From: Nematostella vectensis
Lineage: Eukaryota > Cnidaria > Anthozoa > Actiniaria > Edwardsiidae
Reading direction: 5' to 3'
NCBI RefSeq assembly: GCF_932526225.1
Contig: NC_064039.1
Span: 16,546,639-16,610,638 of the forward strand
DNA length: 64,000 nt
The notes under the pieces were generated by a model. The model saw only the letters and a program-made list of their open reading frames with translations, searched no databases and was not told where the DNA came from. Made by a program: the position numbers and the translations under genes. Below, piece by piece: positions 1-12,059 of the stretch; within the stretch, counting starts at the first letter, position 1, and each line of letters begins with the position of its first letter.

Positions 1-3000
1 AATCCTTGCCTGAACGGGGCTGAATGTATTAACTTGGAAAATGGCTTCGAGTGCGTATGCCTTCCAGGATACACTGGAAAACGCTGTGGAATCGGTATGT
101 CTTTGAGCCTGCTTTGAAACCTGACTATCTGTTGTTCTTTTTCTCCTCCTACCTGGTGGTACGTAGGGTCTTCACAGCGCTTTTTTTCACCTCTCTCGAT
201 CAGCCGCTTTTACCCACACTTTCTCCCGTCTGCCAGCACGTGTCGTCCCTCTCCTTCTCGACGGTCCTTCTTCAAGTTGTTTTAGGTCTTCCTCGCTTCC
301 TTCCTCAATCGGGAGCCCGATACTGTCTCAACATAGCTAATAAAGATTTAATCAACTAATTTGCTGCACATTTGAAATGTCCCTTTCCCTTTTGATAGAC
401 ATCGATGACTGCACACCATCGCCCTGCATAAATGGTGGTCGCTGCATTGACCAAGTGAACGACTATGAATGCCAATGTTTACCTGGCTTTGTTGGAGACA
501 ATTGCGAAACAAGTAAGTTTTTATGTTATGTTTGTCACTATGCACTGGTTAAAATTCAAATAATATTCAATCCTTATCCTAATCGAATAGTAAATCCTAA
601 TAAAATAATCAAAATGTTCGGGATTTTTAAATAAAGGCCTCTAAATATAATTTCTAGCTTTTGTCGTATGTGACGTATTTTCCGTAGATGTTAATGACTG
701 CATGGCAGGTTTGACTGCTGTCAAGTTTATCTAACTCTTTTCTACATACACGCTTATACAGATGATTTTTAGGAAACATCGATTTCTTATTTTCCGTAGA
801 TGTTGATGACTGTGCGGACAATCCATGTCTGAATGGTGCCACATGCATCGATGGGGTAAACGACTACTACTGCGTGTGTGCTATTGGCTATTACTCAAAG
901 AACTGCGAGCACAGTAAGTATTCGAAACTAGCCATTTTCTAAGGTCGTTTTTTGTAATAATAGAAAAAATTCGCAATATTTTTTAATTATATATTCCATC
1001 ATGACCGCTCACTATTTGACCTAAATTTGCTACTCTTAAAACATATAAATTTTGCAGTTTGCAACTCATACTTTCATTGCTCCCTAGTCTCTTGCAATAG
1101 GTTTAGCGTTGTTGTTCTCTTAATTTGTGACTTATTTTTATCAGAAACATCCACATGCACAGATTGCACTTGTGAGAATGGAGGAACCTGTGGTGTGTCT
1201 TCTGTGTACGGTCATTGGTTCTGTGTTTGTCCGAAAGGATTCAAAGGAGAGCGCTGTGAAATTGGTATGTTGATTATGCACCAACACTCCCAAAGAGGCT
1301 TCACATCCACTTTACTAGTACAGATACGTTCGTTTAATTTGATTTTCTTTGCTTTTGCCTCTTTGTGTGCATATTTCAATAATAAATTGAAACGTTTAAA
1401 TAACCCTTTTAAGGGTTAACTTGATGCAAACATTTGAACTTCTTTCGATGAAATCAGGAAATAATACACACGATTGTAAGGTAAATTATGATTAACCAAG
1501 CCTGTTGGCCAGATGAATAATGATAATAACCAAAATCTTGATGAATGATGATAGTAACAAATCCTGTTGGCTAAGATGGATGATAGTAACCAAAATCCTG
1601 TTGGCTTAGATGAATGATGATAGTAACAAATCCTGTTGGCTTAGATGAATGATGATAGTAACAAATCCTGTTGGCTAAGATGAATGATGATAGTAACAAA
1701 TCCTGTTGGCTAAGATATATGATGATAGCAACAAATCTTGTTGGCTAGATCAATGATGATAATGTGCTTTTCTAATTCAGCCGATAACGGCTGCGCAACC
1801 AAGCCTTGTCAGAACGGAGGTAGCTGCTGCCAGGACCCAGTTAAAGGTTATAGCTGTATCTGCCGGGAAGGTTTTACTGGAAAGAACTGTGAGATTGGTG
1901 AGTAAAGAAGTCTGGACCCTAAAAAGCCATTTTGGTTCTAATGAGCAATGCCAAATACATTGAAAAGGAAATAGAGAAAATAAATTTCCAAGCAAATGGA
2001 CGAAAAATAAACTTTGACATTGCATCTTCCTACCAATAACTAGTTATATTGCATCTTCCTACCAATAACTAGTTATATTGCATCTTCCTACCAATAACTA
2101 GTTAAATTGCATCTTCCTACCAATAACTTGTAATATTGCATCTTCCTACCAATAAATAGTTATATTGAATCTTCCTACTAATAACTAGTTATATTGCATC
2201 TTCCTACCAATAACTAGTTATATTGAATCTTCCTACCAATAACTAGTTATATTTCATTTTAACGTTTTTTGTGCTTATGTACCAGGTGAAGCAGCTGGAA
2301 ATACGTGCACCTCAAAACAGATTCTCAAGAACCACGAACAAGGTGATCATAGATTAAGTGTGAGCTATTATACTTCTGCAAAGTACTGGATTTGCTTACT
2401 TTTTTATTCCTTATTTTACAGGCATCCCTGCCTTTTCCCAGCTCTGGAGGCGCTTCCCAAGATACACAGATATGGATTCTCATCACTTGGTGGACTCCTG
2501 CGATCTCGCCAGCAACTACTACAGCAAACAAACGCCAGCTTTGCGGCTCGTGTACGGCATGATTCAATCAGGCAAGTCAGCAATCGCATGTCTTTCGCCC
2601 TACTTTCGCATTGCCATCTATCGCCCTAATACTTGACTCAACTTTTAAAGAGAACCACTAACCGCCTCTACATTTTTGTTATTTTTAAAACAGTTTGAAA
2701 ACATTTATTCTCATTGATCATATTCAACTTCTGAAATCTGAAGGCTGAATTATTTTATCTTTGACGTCGGCAGGGTATTCCTTCTCGATCAGAAGAGGTC
2801 AGTGCAACTGGTCTGGTGCTGTATCCATCCGTAAAGTGAAGACCAAAGTGGTGCGAAAACAAACAACTAAAGTGATCACCAAGAAGACAAAGTACTCACA
2901 TGTCAAGGGCTTTAGGAAAGGAAACAAATACGGAAAAGCGTGGGGTAAAGGCAAATGGAGCGGCTTTGGTAAAGGATTTGATTGGAAGAAGGGCAAAGGC

Positions 3001-4197
3001 TACAAGGGCAAGAATCACAAGAAATACAAAGGCAGGAAATATGGATATAAGCGTAGTCGGCGAGACACTTCCGAAGGAGAAACGGAAGACAATGATGATG
3101 ATGATGTCAGCGATGACGATGTTAGCGGTGACAAAGGAAGTGGCGGCAAGAAGAACAAAGAAAGCAAGTATAACAAGAAACACAAAGGAAGTGGAGACGA
3201 TGATGATGATTATGATGACGATGATGACGATGTTAGTGGTGACAAGGGAAGTGGCGGCAAGAAGACCAAAGAAAGCAAGTATTCCAAGAAACACAAAGAA
3301 AGTGGAGACGATGATGACGATGTTAGTGGTGATAAAGGAAGTGGCGCCAAGAAGAACAAAGGAAGCAAGGGCAAAGGAAAAGGAAACAAGAAGTACGGCA
3401 AACATGCTAAGAAGTATGAATCGTTAAAGAGTGAGAAGACCATCGTGACTTCCCACTACTACAAGGAGAAGTCTTACCACAAGAAGTACATCACGCAAGT
3501 GCAAACACTCAAGTGCTACTTCCGGACGATCCTTGGCAAGCCCAACATCATCTCCACCAGGAAACAAGACTTCATTGTAAGTGTGCCTTAAAGACAAGTC
3601 AGTTGTACTAATAGCATGTTTGATAAGACATTACTAAAAATACATGAAATTTATTTTTAGTTACAAATATTTATTAGTTTACACTGTGGTAATATATGTT
3701 GCAACCCGGGTATAATACCGGTGAAAACTAGATTGGATTAAGCGGTCCCAGGTTTTTGAGTATTTTTTACTTCTAAACACAGCACGCTTTTCAGGGACCG
3801 GGATGATTTTATTGATTTAGCACATGTATTCTCTGGCTGTAATTTTAACTATTGAGGTTTGAGGTGCTTTCTATAAGTTACCGTATCATTCTTATGTCGT
3901 ATGCCCCTAGGTAATCTTGTTACTGTAAATGTCGCATGTCCTCTGACCTCTGTATAATGTTGTTTCCAAGTAATTAGCTTACCGTTTGACCTCTGGATAA
4001 TTTTTGTTTCCGTATAATTCGCATGTCGTCTGACCAATTGGTTATGTTTTGCTCAGGGCCACAAGGGCATCATCATCTTCGAGCAGTGCACCCGTGAGCT
4101 CAAGCACGGCCACGTGGACCTGTGGGATGGCAAGCAGTGCGCTGGATACTGTTTCTTCAATAGATGCAAGAAGGTTATGCTATACTGCTTGGCTTAA
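1..4197 (+). CDS. Secreted EGF-repeat protein with polyampholyte tail (5' partial)
   Basis: Nine exons can be followed: 1-94, 399-512, 800-913, 1145-1264, 1781-1897, 2286-2342, 2422-2571, 2774-3576 and 4057-4197 (stop TAA 4195-4197), giving 569 residues with the start outside the window. Exons 1-5 each encode one EGF-like domain with six cysteines and are phase 1-1, the classic shuffled-module arrangement. Exons 2 and 3 begin with a DIDDC or NVDDC motif, as in calcium-binding EGF domains. Exons 6 and 7 encode a Cys-poor linker; exon 7 ends in AG|GCAAGT, a GC donor. Exon 8 is a long low-complexity segment: a Lys/Gly-rich stretch, then three blocks alternating poly-Asp with SGDKGSG-type Lys-rich sequence. 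Exon 9 adds a Cys-containing C-terminus with an [11 protein letters not shown] motif. An extracellular matrix or adhesive role is inferred from composition; I do not recognise the specific family. Confidence 0.85.
670..712 (+). pseudogene. Decayed partial duplicate of an EGF exon start
   Basis: The sequence ttttccgtag followed by atgttaatgactgcatg repeats the acceptor and first codons of the real EGF exon that begins at 800 (same ttttccgtag, then a DVDDC-type start). The similarity stops after about 30 bases and there is no complete EGF module. It looks like a remnant of an exon duplication or of unequal exchange inside intron 2. Confidence 0.6.
1500..1765 (+). repeat. Minisatellite, ~35-bp unit, intron 4 of EGF gene
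   Basis: About seven imperfect copies of a unit built on gatagtaacaaatcctg and ttggctaagatga. The array ends only about 15-20 bases before the acceptor of the EGF exon at 1781, so array length could affect the polypyrimidine and branch-point region of that exon. Confidence 0.85.
2020..2254 (+). repeat. Minisatellite, 29-bp unit, intron 5 of EGF gene
   Basis: About eight head-to-tail copies of a 29-bp unit containing gcatcttcctaccaataac followed by tagttatatt. Copies differ by a few substitutions. The array ends about 30 bases before the acceptor of the exon starting at 2286. Confidence 0.9.
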
Positions 4198-4316
4198 GCC
4201 CACCGACCCACTAACGACCACCAAACTAAAAAAATACACAGGCTATGAAAGCAAACTGAAGCAGGCGGATCAAGATGCCATTAACATTAGTATAGAATAA
4301 GTCAGGGATCAAACTC

Positions 4317-4322
4317 AATAAA
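4317..4322 (+). terminator. Polyadenylation signal of the EGF gene
   Basis: AATAAA lies 120 bases after the TAA stop at 4195-4197. This is the first canonical hexamer after the coding region and is the likely end of the transcript. Confidence 0.65.
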
Positions 4323-5399
4323 ACAAATCATACATAACAATCAAAGCTTATGAAATAACTAACTTTATTTCATTCTTGTATTCTAATATCAGCTTTGCCT
4401 TTTAAGAATGTTTCTCATGCATTTAACAGTTTTAAATGCATTCCATTGTTGTACGGAACTTTAATGCCTTCGTTTAAGTGACTGGCTTCAGTTAGTTTTC
4501 AAAGCTAGGTGTGAAGAAGATTCGAATTTCAGAATTGTAGTAATTTAACCAAAGAATTAAATAAAAGCATAAGTATATCATTTGTTTTATGGTCTTCAAT
4601 TAGTAATGATCTATCTCAAGCCCAGGGTAGTTTCTATAAGCACTCGAAAATGAGAAGTATAATTTATGCTAACGGAGAAAAAATTTAAAGAACGTCAGTG
4701 AAATTGTGAAAATGGGTTGTGTAATAAGTATTAAAAAGAGACCATGTTGTAAGAGAACGAACCCCCGTGGCCCATAATGTCGCCCGTGAAAGCTATTTTT
4801 AGATTGCGCGAGCTTGTCAATCATAGCAACCATATATGGTTCTTCGCGCCATATTTGGTAATGGGCACCTCGAGAGCTAGTACATTTTCACAACAAACTC
4901 TTTTCCCACTGCACTGCATTACTTCGTTCGCTACCTGTTTTTATCCTTTTAGCTGCTCCTCATAGCTCATGATCACAATGTTTTACTCCTAGGATGGTGT
5001 CCTGGTATCTGTAAAGTTATCTAATGTTAAGTTATCTAAGGCCTTGTTCCTTTCATGTTACAAATGCTCGTTTGGCATGGAACATGTGCCAAACTAAAAT
5101 GTTTTTTTCCAAAACACAAAATTCCGTCCAGTATAAGCCATTTTACTCGGAAATTTAGCACATTTTCCGCTTGATACTAAATAAATCAGTCTGAAAGGGT
5201 ATTTTTTTCCGTTTAAACAACACCAGTTTCTACTGAATTTTTGGGTTTCAAGAAAAAGTGATTTACACGGACTTATCATTTCGTTGAAAATTTCATAGAT
5301 GAATATCTGTGAAAGTTGCGGACAACACAATTTTTGCCGCATAAACGCTTAATTGCCCACGTACTCCCTAAAAAGCCAGCTTTTAATCAGAAGATCCAG
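4323..5399. other. Spacer without recognisable genes
   Basis: AT-rich sequence after the EGF gene. The short open frames here have no protein-like character and I see no RNA gene or long repeat. Confidence 0.6.
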
Positions 5400-5930
5400 A
5401 ATTCCAGAATTTTTGACCCCAGCTTGCATCTCACAGGCTATTCCGTATTTCGGACCCTAAGTTAGATCTCACAGCTATCCTATGTCCTAAAAGTGGAAAT
5501 CGACTCTGGCAGAGTCGATTTCCAGTTTTTTGTGTAGTGTATTCATTGTTCTGGTACGAGATCGCGACAGTTTGGGCTTTTTGATTCTATGCCCTAAAAG
5601 CTCATACTTTGCTGTACTACAATAAGCCCCTGTTTTTTTAGAAATGTGTCGTAAAGATTAAGAAACTATTACAATTAATTTAAGCAGGCGAAGAGAGTCA
5701 GAGAAATTCGGAAACTCCTGTGAGATGCATATTGAGGTCCGAAATTCGAAATTGCCTGTGAGATGCAAGCCTGGGTCCGAAATTCGGAATCGCATGTGAG
5801 ATGCAAGCTTAGTTCCGAATCTCGGAATCGCCTGTGAGATGCAACTGGCGGGGGTCCGAAATTCGAAATAACCTGTGAGATACAACTTGGGGTACGAAAA
5901 TTTTCAGTGACATGCAAGCTGATTCCACGC
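5400..5930. repeat. ~38-bp tandem repeat with an inverted partial copy and a hairpin
   Basis: From 5700 to 5930 there are five imperfect ~38-bp units, each with a ggtccgaaattcg block followed by tgtgagatgcaa. The same motif appears in reverse complement at about 5416-5475 (ttgcatctcaca, then ttcggaccc). Between them lies a perfect hairpin, 5494-5507 pairing with 5511-5524 (14 bp, 3-base loop). Confidence 0.75.
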
Positions 5931-6547
5931 AAGCTGTAACGGTCTGTCATTCCTTACCGCCAAATGTAAAATGTGGGTTTGCGTGTTTTCTAAACATTCA
6001 ATTCTACCTATTTTGAGGATTTCATGTGCAGAACAAGGAATGAAGTTAAAGGTTAGTGTATAATGATCTTTTTTGATGTGATACGACAGGAATAAATGTG
6101 AAATTTGATATTGGTTTTGTTTAAATCAATTTACTATCCCCTGTTTCTCGTATTTTTAATTGCAGAATATAAGTATTAGGGAAGTAAAATGTGCTGTAGT
6201 TGCAAAGCCAGAAAAGGGAGAAATTCGAGGTACAAGAAATGTGTATCAATAAATCTTAAGGATCGAATAAAACCTTTGTCGACCGATAAACTATAATAAA
6301 TATAAAGCATATACCTGCCTAAAATGATTAGAGAAAGCATCATAATCAGTCATCTCCTAAAGTTTTGTCTGAATATTTATTTTAATTTTAATTTTTATAT
6401 ATTTATTATAGCCTAGCTATATAGCTAGATAGCCTAGATACATAACGTAATAAGCAAGGTTAGCTATGGAGTCCCGGGGGATGTCTCGATAGAGAGCTCC
6501 GCTAAAAACGTTACAATTTCTGGTTTTATCTATTGGGAAGTAAGGAC

Positions 6548-7341
6548 ATGGGAAAGTCAGCTGAGAGTAAGGAGAAGACAAAGCGGGTCAGTAGCTCGGG
6601 TAAATCGGTAGAAGAAGACGAGGAGCCGCTCATTAGCTTAACGGTAACGGAATAAAAGGACCTCATCAAAAGGTTAACTACTTTGGAAGACTCGCTAAAG
6701 GAGAGAGATGGAAAGATTCTGGAGTTGGAGGGACAGTTAGATGTGGCCTTCAATAAAATAAAAGTTGTAGTAGGAGAGCTTCAAAGAATAGATAACGACC
6801 TCATACAAAACGTAAACGACAGCGACGAGCTCCGGGAACGGACGGAAGAATGTGAACGGCGACAAGCGAATAATACGGACGAGTTGGTGAGACAAAGCTT
6901 ATATAGTCGAAGGTGGAATTTGATAGTGTACAAATTGACGGAGGCCCCAGAAGAAGACTGCGAAAAATTAGTAAAAGGCGAGCTAGTAAGACGGTTGAAG
7001 TTGGGAGCGAAAGAAGTTGAAGAGATGAAGCTGTGTGGTGTTCACAGGCTAGGGAAACAAAGCCGCGGAAAGATAAGGCCAATCATATTGCGTTTCACCT
7101 GCAGAGCAGACCGTGAAAAGGTATGGAAGGCGAGATACAACCTGAAGGGTCAGACGATAAGTATTGGCGAAGATGTTACAAGGCAGCGGCAATAATCGGC
7201 GATAAGCTTCTAGTAGACGGCAAGATGTATAATCACTATGATATACTGCGACACTGGAAATTAAGCCAAGAAGCTTCAGCTAACTGGTCTGTAGATTCTA
7301 ATACACAAGAGCAAATTAAAGCCCAACCAGTAGATGTTTAG
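6548..7341 (+). pseudogene. LINE ORF1 (coiled-coil nucleic-acid-binding protein), broken
   Basis: Starts at ATG 6548. In-frame TAA at 6653-6655 interrupts it; the same frame then continues to 7195 with a Leu/Glu/Lys heptad-rich coiled coil (starting EDSLKERDGKILELE), then RRWNLIVYKL and GKIRPIILRF strands typical of an L1 ORF1p RRM-like domain. The expected C-terminal piece (GDKLLVDGKMYNHYDIL) is in another frame from about 7190, so there is also a frameshift. In the L1 family ORF1p coats element RNA as a trimer. Confidence 0.75.
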
Positions 7342-7591
7342 AAAATTCTAGTGAAGCATTGGAGTTTTGACTTTATGACATTTCATATGTACCGGGCCAT
7401 CTCATATGGCGGTTGGTCTCGTGAAAACCGTTCTTTAAAAATGTCCTGTGTAAGTTATATGCGTCTTGTGTTATTCTTTGTTAACTGTGTATATTATCTT
7501 GTTTTGTATCAGTTCATGAGTTTTGATTCACAGCACATACCCACCCCATACCCCATCCGAATATTAAGCGTTTTTGTATATTTAATTGGAA

Positions 7592-10500
7592 ATGGCTAAT
7601 GAATTTGAATCTAGTTTGCTGTCACTTAACATTAGAGTCCTAAGAGATTATAAGAAATGCAGAAAAATTGGCTAATTAAACACAACGAAGATTATGGTGT
7701 CAGTTTTTTGCAAGAAACACACAGCTCTCCGGATTTGGAGGAAAATTGGAAGAGGCAATTTAGAGGGGAAATTTTCATGTCTCATGGTAGTACAGAAAGT
7801 AAAGGTGTAGCAATATTGTTTGGCAAAAATCCACAATATAAAATATTGGAAACAATTGTTGATAGCGGAGGTCGATTCCTTGTTTCGCATTGTGAAATTC
7901 AAGATCAAGAATTTATATAGATAATTTTTTATGCATCAAACAAAGAAAAAGACCATGTAGAGGCAATTAAGAATTTGTATGAAAAGATACAAACAATAAA
8001 TGCGTCGGTGAATGCGCCAATAATTTGGGGCGGAGATTTTAATGTTGTAATGAATTTGACGTTGGAAACGTTCGGTGGGAACCCTGTCCTTAAAACTCAC
8101 ACTATAGAAACCATTGAAACGATTTTGGTAGAGTTACATCTTTGTGACATCTGGCGACTAAGAAATCCAACAAAGAAAAGATATACATGGCGAGGATGTG
8201 GACAAGGTAAAGCTAGTAGACCAGGTCAGTAAATTCATAGATGTCTGATTGAATGCAAACCTCAGTGGAATCATGTGACATAATCCCTGCACCATCAGCT
8301 GATCACTCGGCCGTAACCTTGAAATTCAAATCATCTAAAGAAAATGCAAGGGGTCCGTTATTTTGGAAATTTAATAACTCCCTTACAGAAAACCAAGAAT
8401 ATATTGATATGCTAACAACTAAAATAAACGAAATAAAGAGTTCTTTGGCTGGTGAAGGTATAGATAACCCCCAATTAAGATGGGAGTTGATTAAATATGA
8501 GATTCGAAAGTTTACAATAGGATACTCAAAAGTATTAGCAAGACAAAGGCGTTGCGAATACAAAGATCTAGAGGAAAAAATTAAAAGCATTGAACAAATC
8601 GAAGATTGTGAAAGTGATAAATCACTCTACTCGGAATATAATAAGTTGAAGCTTGATTTGGAGGATTACAGCAATCAGGTAACACAGGGAATTATAATAA
8701 GGTCAAAGGCACAGCGGTATGAATTTGCTGAAAAAAGCAACGCATACTTCCTATCACTGGAAAAGCGAAATAAAAATATGACGCACATTAAGAACCTATT
8801 AATAGATAATGAGGAGATTACGGATTTAAAAAGTATCTTTGCAAAAATTAAACATCATTTTAGCTCATTATTTCAATCAAAAAGTAGTAAAACAAAAAAA
8901 GAGTGTTTAGAATTTTTATCCAACCTTAGCACTCCAAGAATAACCGAAGAAGAAAAAACAAAATGTGAAGGAAAGCTCACTCTAAATGAATGTCTTCAAA
9001 GTGTTAATTCAATGGGGAATAGTAAAACACCGGGGATGGATGGTCTAACTAAAGAATTTTATTTAGCGTTCTGCGGAGATATCGGACAAGATTTAGTATA
9101 AGATTTATTATAAGGCCGTCTTATAATAACGCAAAGACAAGCTCTTATCACCCTACTTGAGAAACCCAAAAAAGACAAAAGAATAATAGATGCTTGGCGC
9201 CCTATCAGTCTTATTAACGTTGATGCAAAAATTTGTAGCAAAGCTTTATGTTCTCGAATGAAAAAATGTTTACCAAGAATAATTCCCTCGGACCAAGCGG
9301 CTTTTGTAGAAGAAAGAACGATCGAGGACTCAGTTCGCATGGTAGCAGATACAATTAAATATATTAATAAATCTAATAAATCGTTGATTTTGCAGCTGAC
9401 TTTGAAAAAGCCTTTGATTCTATTGAACACAATTTCATTTTTGCTGTCTTGAAACACTATGGACAGCTCATTCGTAAATTGGATAAGGGTTATTCTAAAA
9501 GAAAACATTTTTTTCCGTTAGGTAGAAGTACTTAGCAGGAAGATCCCATCTCTTTATATTGGTTTTAGAAGTGTTGGCTACAATGAGCAGAGAATGCAAA
9601 GAGATCAAGAAAAGAAACTAGCGTTATACGCTGACGACACTACGGTTCTTTTTAGAGATACTGCTTAATTAAAAAATACATTAATTATTTTGAAACAGTT
9701 TAGTCAATTTACATCTTTAAAAATTAATCTGTCTGAATCAGAGGTTGGATGGCTAGGAGAAGAACCACTTCAGTAGCAAGTGTTAGGTAATTTGGGGCTG
9801 AAATGGGTGGGTTTTTATAAGGAGGGTGTTACGAGTTTAGGGGTTTTCTTTTCTTATAATGAAATTTTGTCAAACCAGAAAAATTTTATTCGCGTTTTAG
9901 ATAATTTTAAAACTGTATTATCCATATGGCGAACACGTGATCTGACATTATTTGGGCGAATTCAAGTTGTCCGTTCTTTGGCTTTGTCTATGTTACTGTA
10001 TATATGTTCTAAATTATGTCTTCCAAGTGGCTATATACGTGAAGTAGAAAGCGCGGTCAAGGACTTTATCTGGAGGGGAAGGAAGCCAAAAATAAAGTAT
10101 GATACTCTAATAGGGCCCTACGAAAAGGGTGGTTTAAAACTGCCTGATTTCGCGTCGATTGTCAAGGCAAGTCGGATTAAATTAATTTCTCAGCTATTAA
10201 ATATAGAAGAAAGATGGAAAGATGGAAAATAATACCAAGTTGTATTTTGAATGAGATAGGAGGAATTCCTATTCTCGGACGGGAAAATTTCGATACTGAA
10301 TCCCTCTCCAACTCATTACCAAATATATATAATATATATAAAATGTTTTAAAAGAATGGGCTGATGTGTTTTGCCATAGTAAGGTTGATACATTAGGTTA
10401 GTTCTTGAGCAGAGTTTATGGTGCAATAAGTTTATAATAAACTCATACATTTAAACGATTTCATCTCGAAAGATGTTCTCTTTATATGCGATCTATGCAA

Positions 10501-11310
10501 TGATAAAGGGGAACTAGACTGGCAAATAGCCAAAGAAAAGGGGATCGGTGAACACCGTTTTTTAGAGTGGCTAAGGTTAATAAAAGCTATTCCTGCCATA
10601 TGGCGAGAAAAACTGATGGATCAACCAGAAACAGATAATACGGCAAGTATTAGCAGTATAATAAGGGAGAAGTATGTAAACTTAAAGGACTCGTGTATTA
10701 AAGCGGACTCTATAAAAACAAAAGTGATATATGATTATCTTATTGAGAGAATACTGAAGCCACCGCCAGCTCAAAAGAATTTAGAAAATAAAATAAATAG
10801 TAGTAGTGAAATAAAATGGGAAGCTGTTTATACTAGAATTTATTCAAGCACAATAGATAGTTATATTAGACACTTTCAATACAAAATTCTAAACAATGTT
10901 TTGTTTTTAAATAAGCAGTTACATAAGTTTGGCATTATTCCTGACTCTAGATGTTCTTTTTGCTTATCATTCCCTGAAACAATAGACCATTTCTTTGTAG
11001 AATGTATAGAATCCAAGAACTTTTACTTCGAAGCAAGGCAATGGCTTGAACAGTATAATATTTCACTGCCAGAATCTAATCTTGAAAATATTTTACTCGG
11101 TATCAAGGATGAAGCCCAGAAAATTTCATAATCCTCCTTTATAAATTGTGCCTTTTTAAGCATAAAAATGACTCCTTAATGGTCTTCCAAAACATTCTAA
11201 AACAATACGAAAAAATTGAATTCCTAGTTGCAAAAAGAAAACGCAAGATGTCAGCACACTACCAAAAATGGGAAAATGTTAAAGAGGCTTTAAAAAAGTC
11301 AAGTTGTTAA
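7592..11310 (+). pseudogene. LINE ORF2 (endonuclease / reverse transcriptase), broken
   Basis: The frame opens at ATG 7592 and is shifted near 7655. Endonuclease motifs are FLQETH (catalytic Glu), SKGVAILF, GGDFN and SADHSAV. RT motifs are KTPGMDGLTKEFY, WRPISLINVDAKI, then DFEKAFDSIEH and, in another frame, YADDTTVLF at 9627-9641. Between the last two, the block that should carry the RQGDP-type motif is missing; sequence jumps to VEVLSRKI near 9521. Frame breaks also occur near 7920, 8228, 9100, 9410, 9665 and 10230. In this family the enzyme nicks target DNA and primes reverse transcription from the nick. This copy lacks part of the RT palm and is inactive. Confidence 0.85.
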
Positions 11311-11475
11311 TAAAATGATTGAGGATGGTATGGAATGGGAAGGGTGTGGGCTCGTGGTCTTGTTTGTGTCGTGTTTCTGTTGGCGAGTCGAAAATCGGTG
11401 GAGAGGAGTTGGTTGGTGGCGAGTTGGCTATGGTGGCGGGTTTGCCTGATAAGGGGGTACATACGGGGTATCTCC

Positions 11476-11939
11476 TCACTCTTACCCCTCCTTTTCCCTC
11501 CTCCTCCTCATTCCTCCATCCTCCTCCTCACTCCTCACTCCTCACTCCTCACTACTCCTCCTCACTCCTCCATCCTCACTCCTCTTCCTCTTCCTCTTCC
11601 TCTTCCTCTTCCTCTTCCTCTTCCTCTTCCTCTTCCTCTTCCTCTTCCTCTTCCTCTTCCTCTTCCTCTTCCTCTTCCTCTTCCTCTTCCTCTTCCTCTT
11701 CCTCTTCCTCTTCCTCTTCCTCTTCCTCTTCCTCTTCCTCTTCCTCTTCCTCTTCCTCTTCCTCTTCCTCTTCCTCTTCCTCTTCCTCTTCCTCTTCCTC
11801 TTCCTCTTCCTCTTCCTCTTCCTCTTCCTCTTCCTCTTCCTCTTCCTCTTCCTCTTCCTCTTCCTCTTCCTCTTCCTCTTCCTCTTCCTCTTCCTCTTCC
11901 TCTTCCTCTTCCTCTTCCTCTTCCTCTTCCTCCTCTTCC

Positions 11940-11974
<35 letters not shown>

Positions 11975-11979
11975 CTTTA
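11476..11979 (+). repeat. (CTTCCT)n microsatellite with irregular CTC-rich flank
   Basis: From about 11580 to 11930 the hexamer cttcct repeats almost without error; the edges (11476-11580 and 11930-11979) are irregular ctcctc/cactcctc. It gives long spurious open frames (poly-Ser, Leu-Pro, poly-Glu) in several frames. Confidence 0.97.
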
Positions 11980-12059
11980 TAAGGAGCTCGTCCTCCTCCT
12001 CACTCCTCACTCCTCCTCCGGTGGTGTGTTCCCAGCTCCTTCCACTCTTTGTTCCCCCG

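Larger units (their letters stand above)
6480..11310 (+). mobile_element. Degenerate L1/Tx1-like non-LTR retrotransposon (LINE)
   Basis: A two-ORF element in sense order: ORF1 with coiled coil and RNA-binding-like region (6548-about 7340), then ORF2 with apurinic-type endonuclease, reverse transcriptase and a conserved C-terminal region ending about 11310. ORF2 has many frameshifts and stops and lacks the RT block between the two catalytic aspartate motifs. The ORF2 C-terminus (motifs TLFGRIQVVRSLALS, VKDFIWRG, GGLKLPDF, then CSFC and ETIDHFF) matches the L1/Tx1 type. A CT-rich microsatellite starts soon after the 3' end. The copy cannot be autonomous. Confidence 0.85.
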
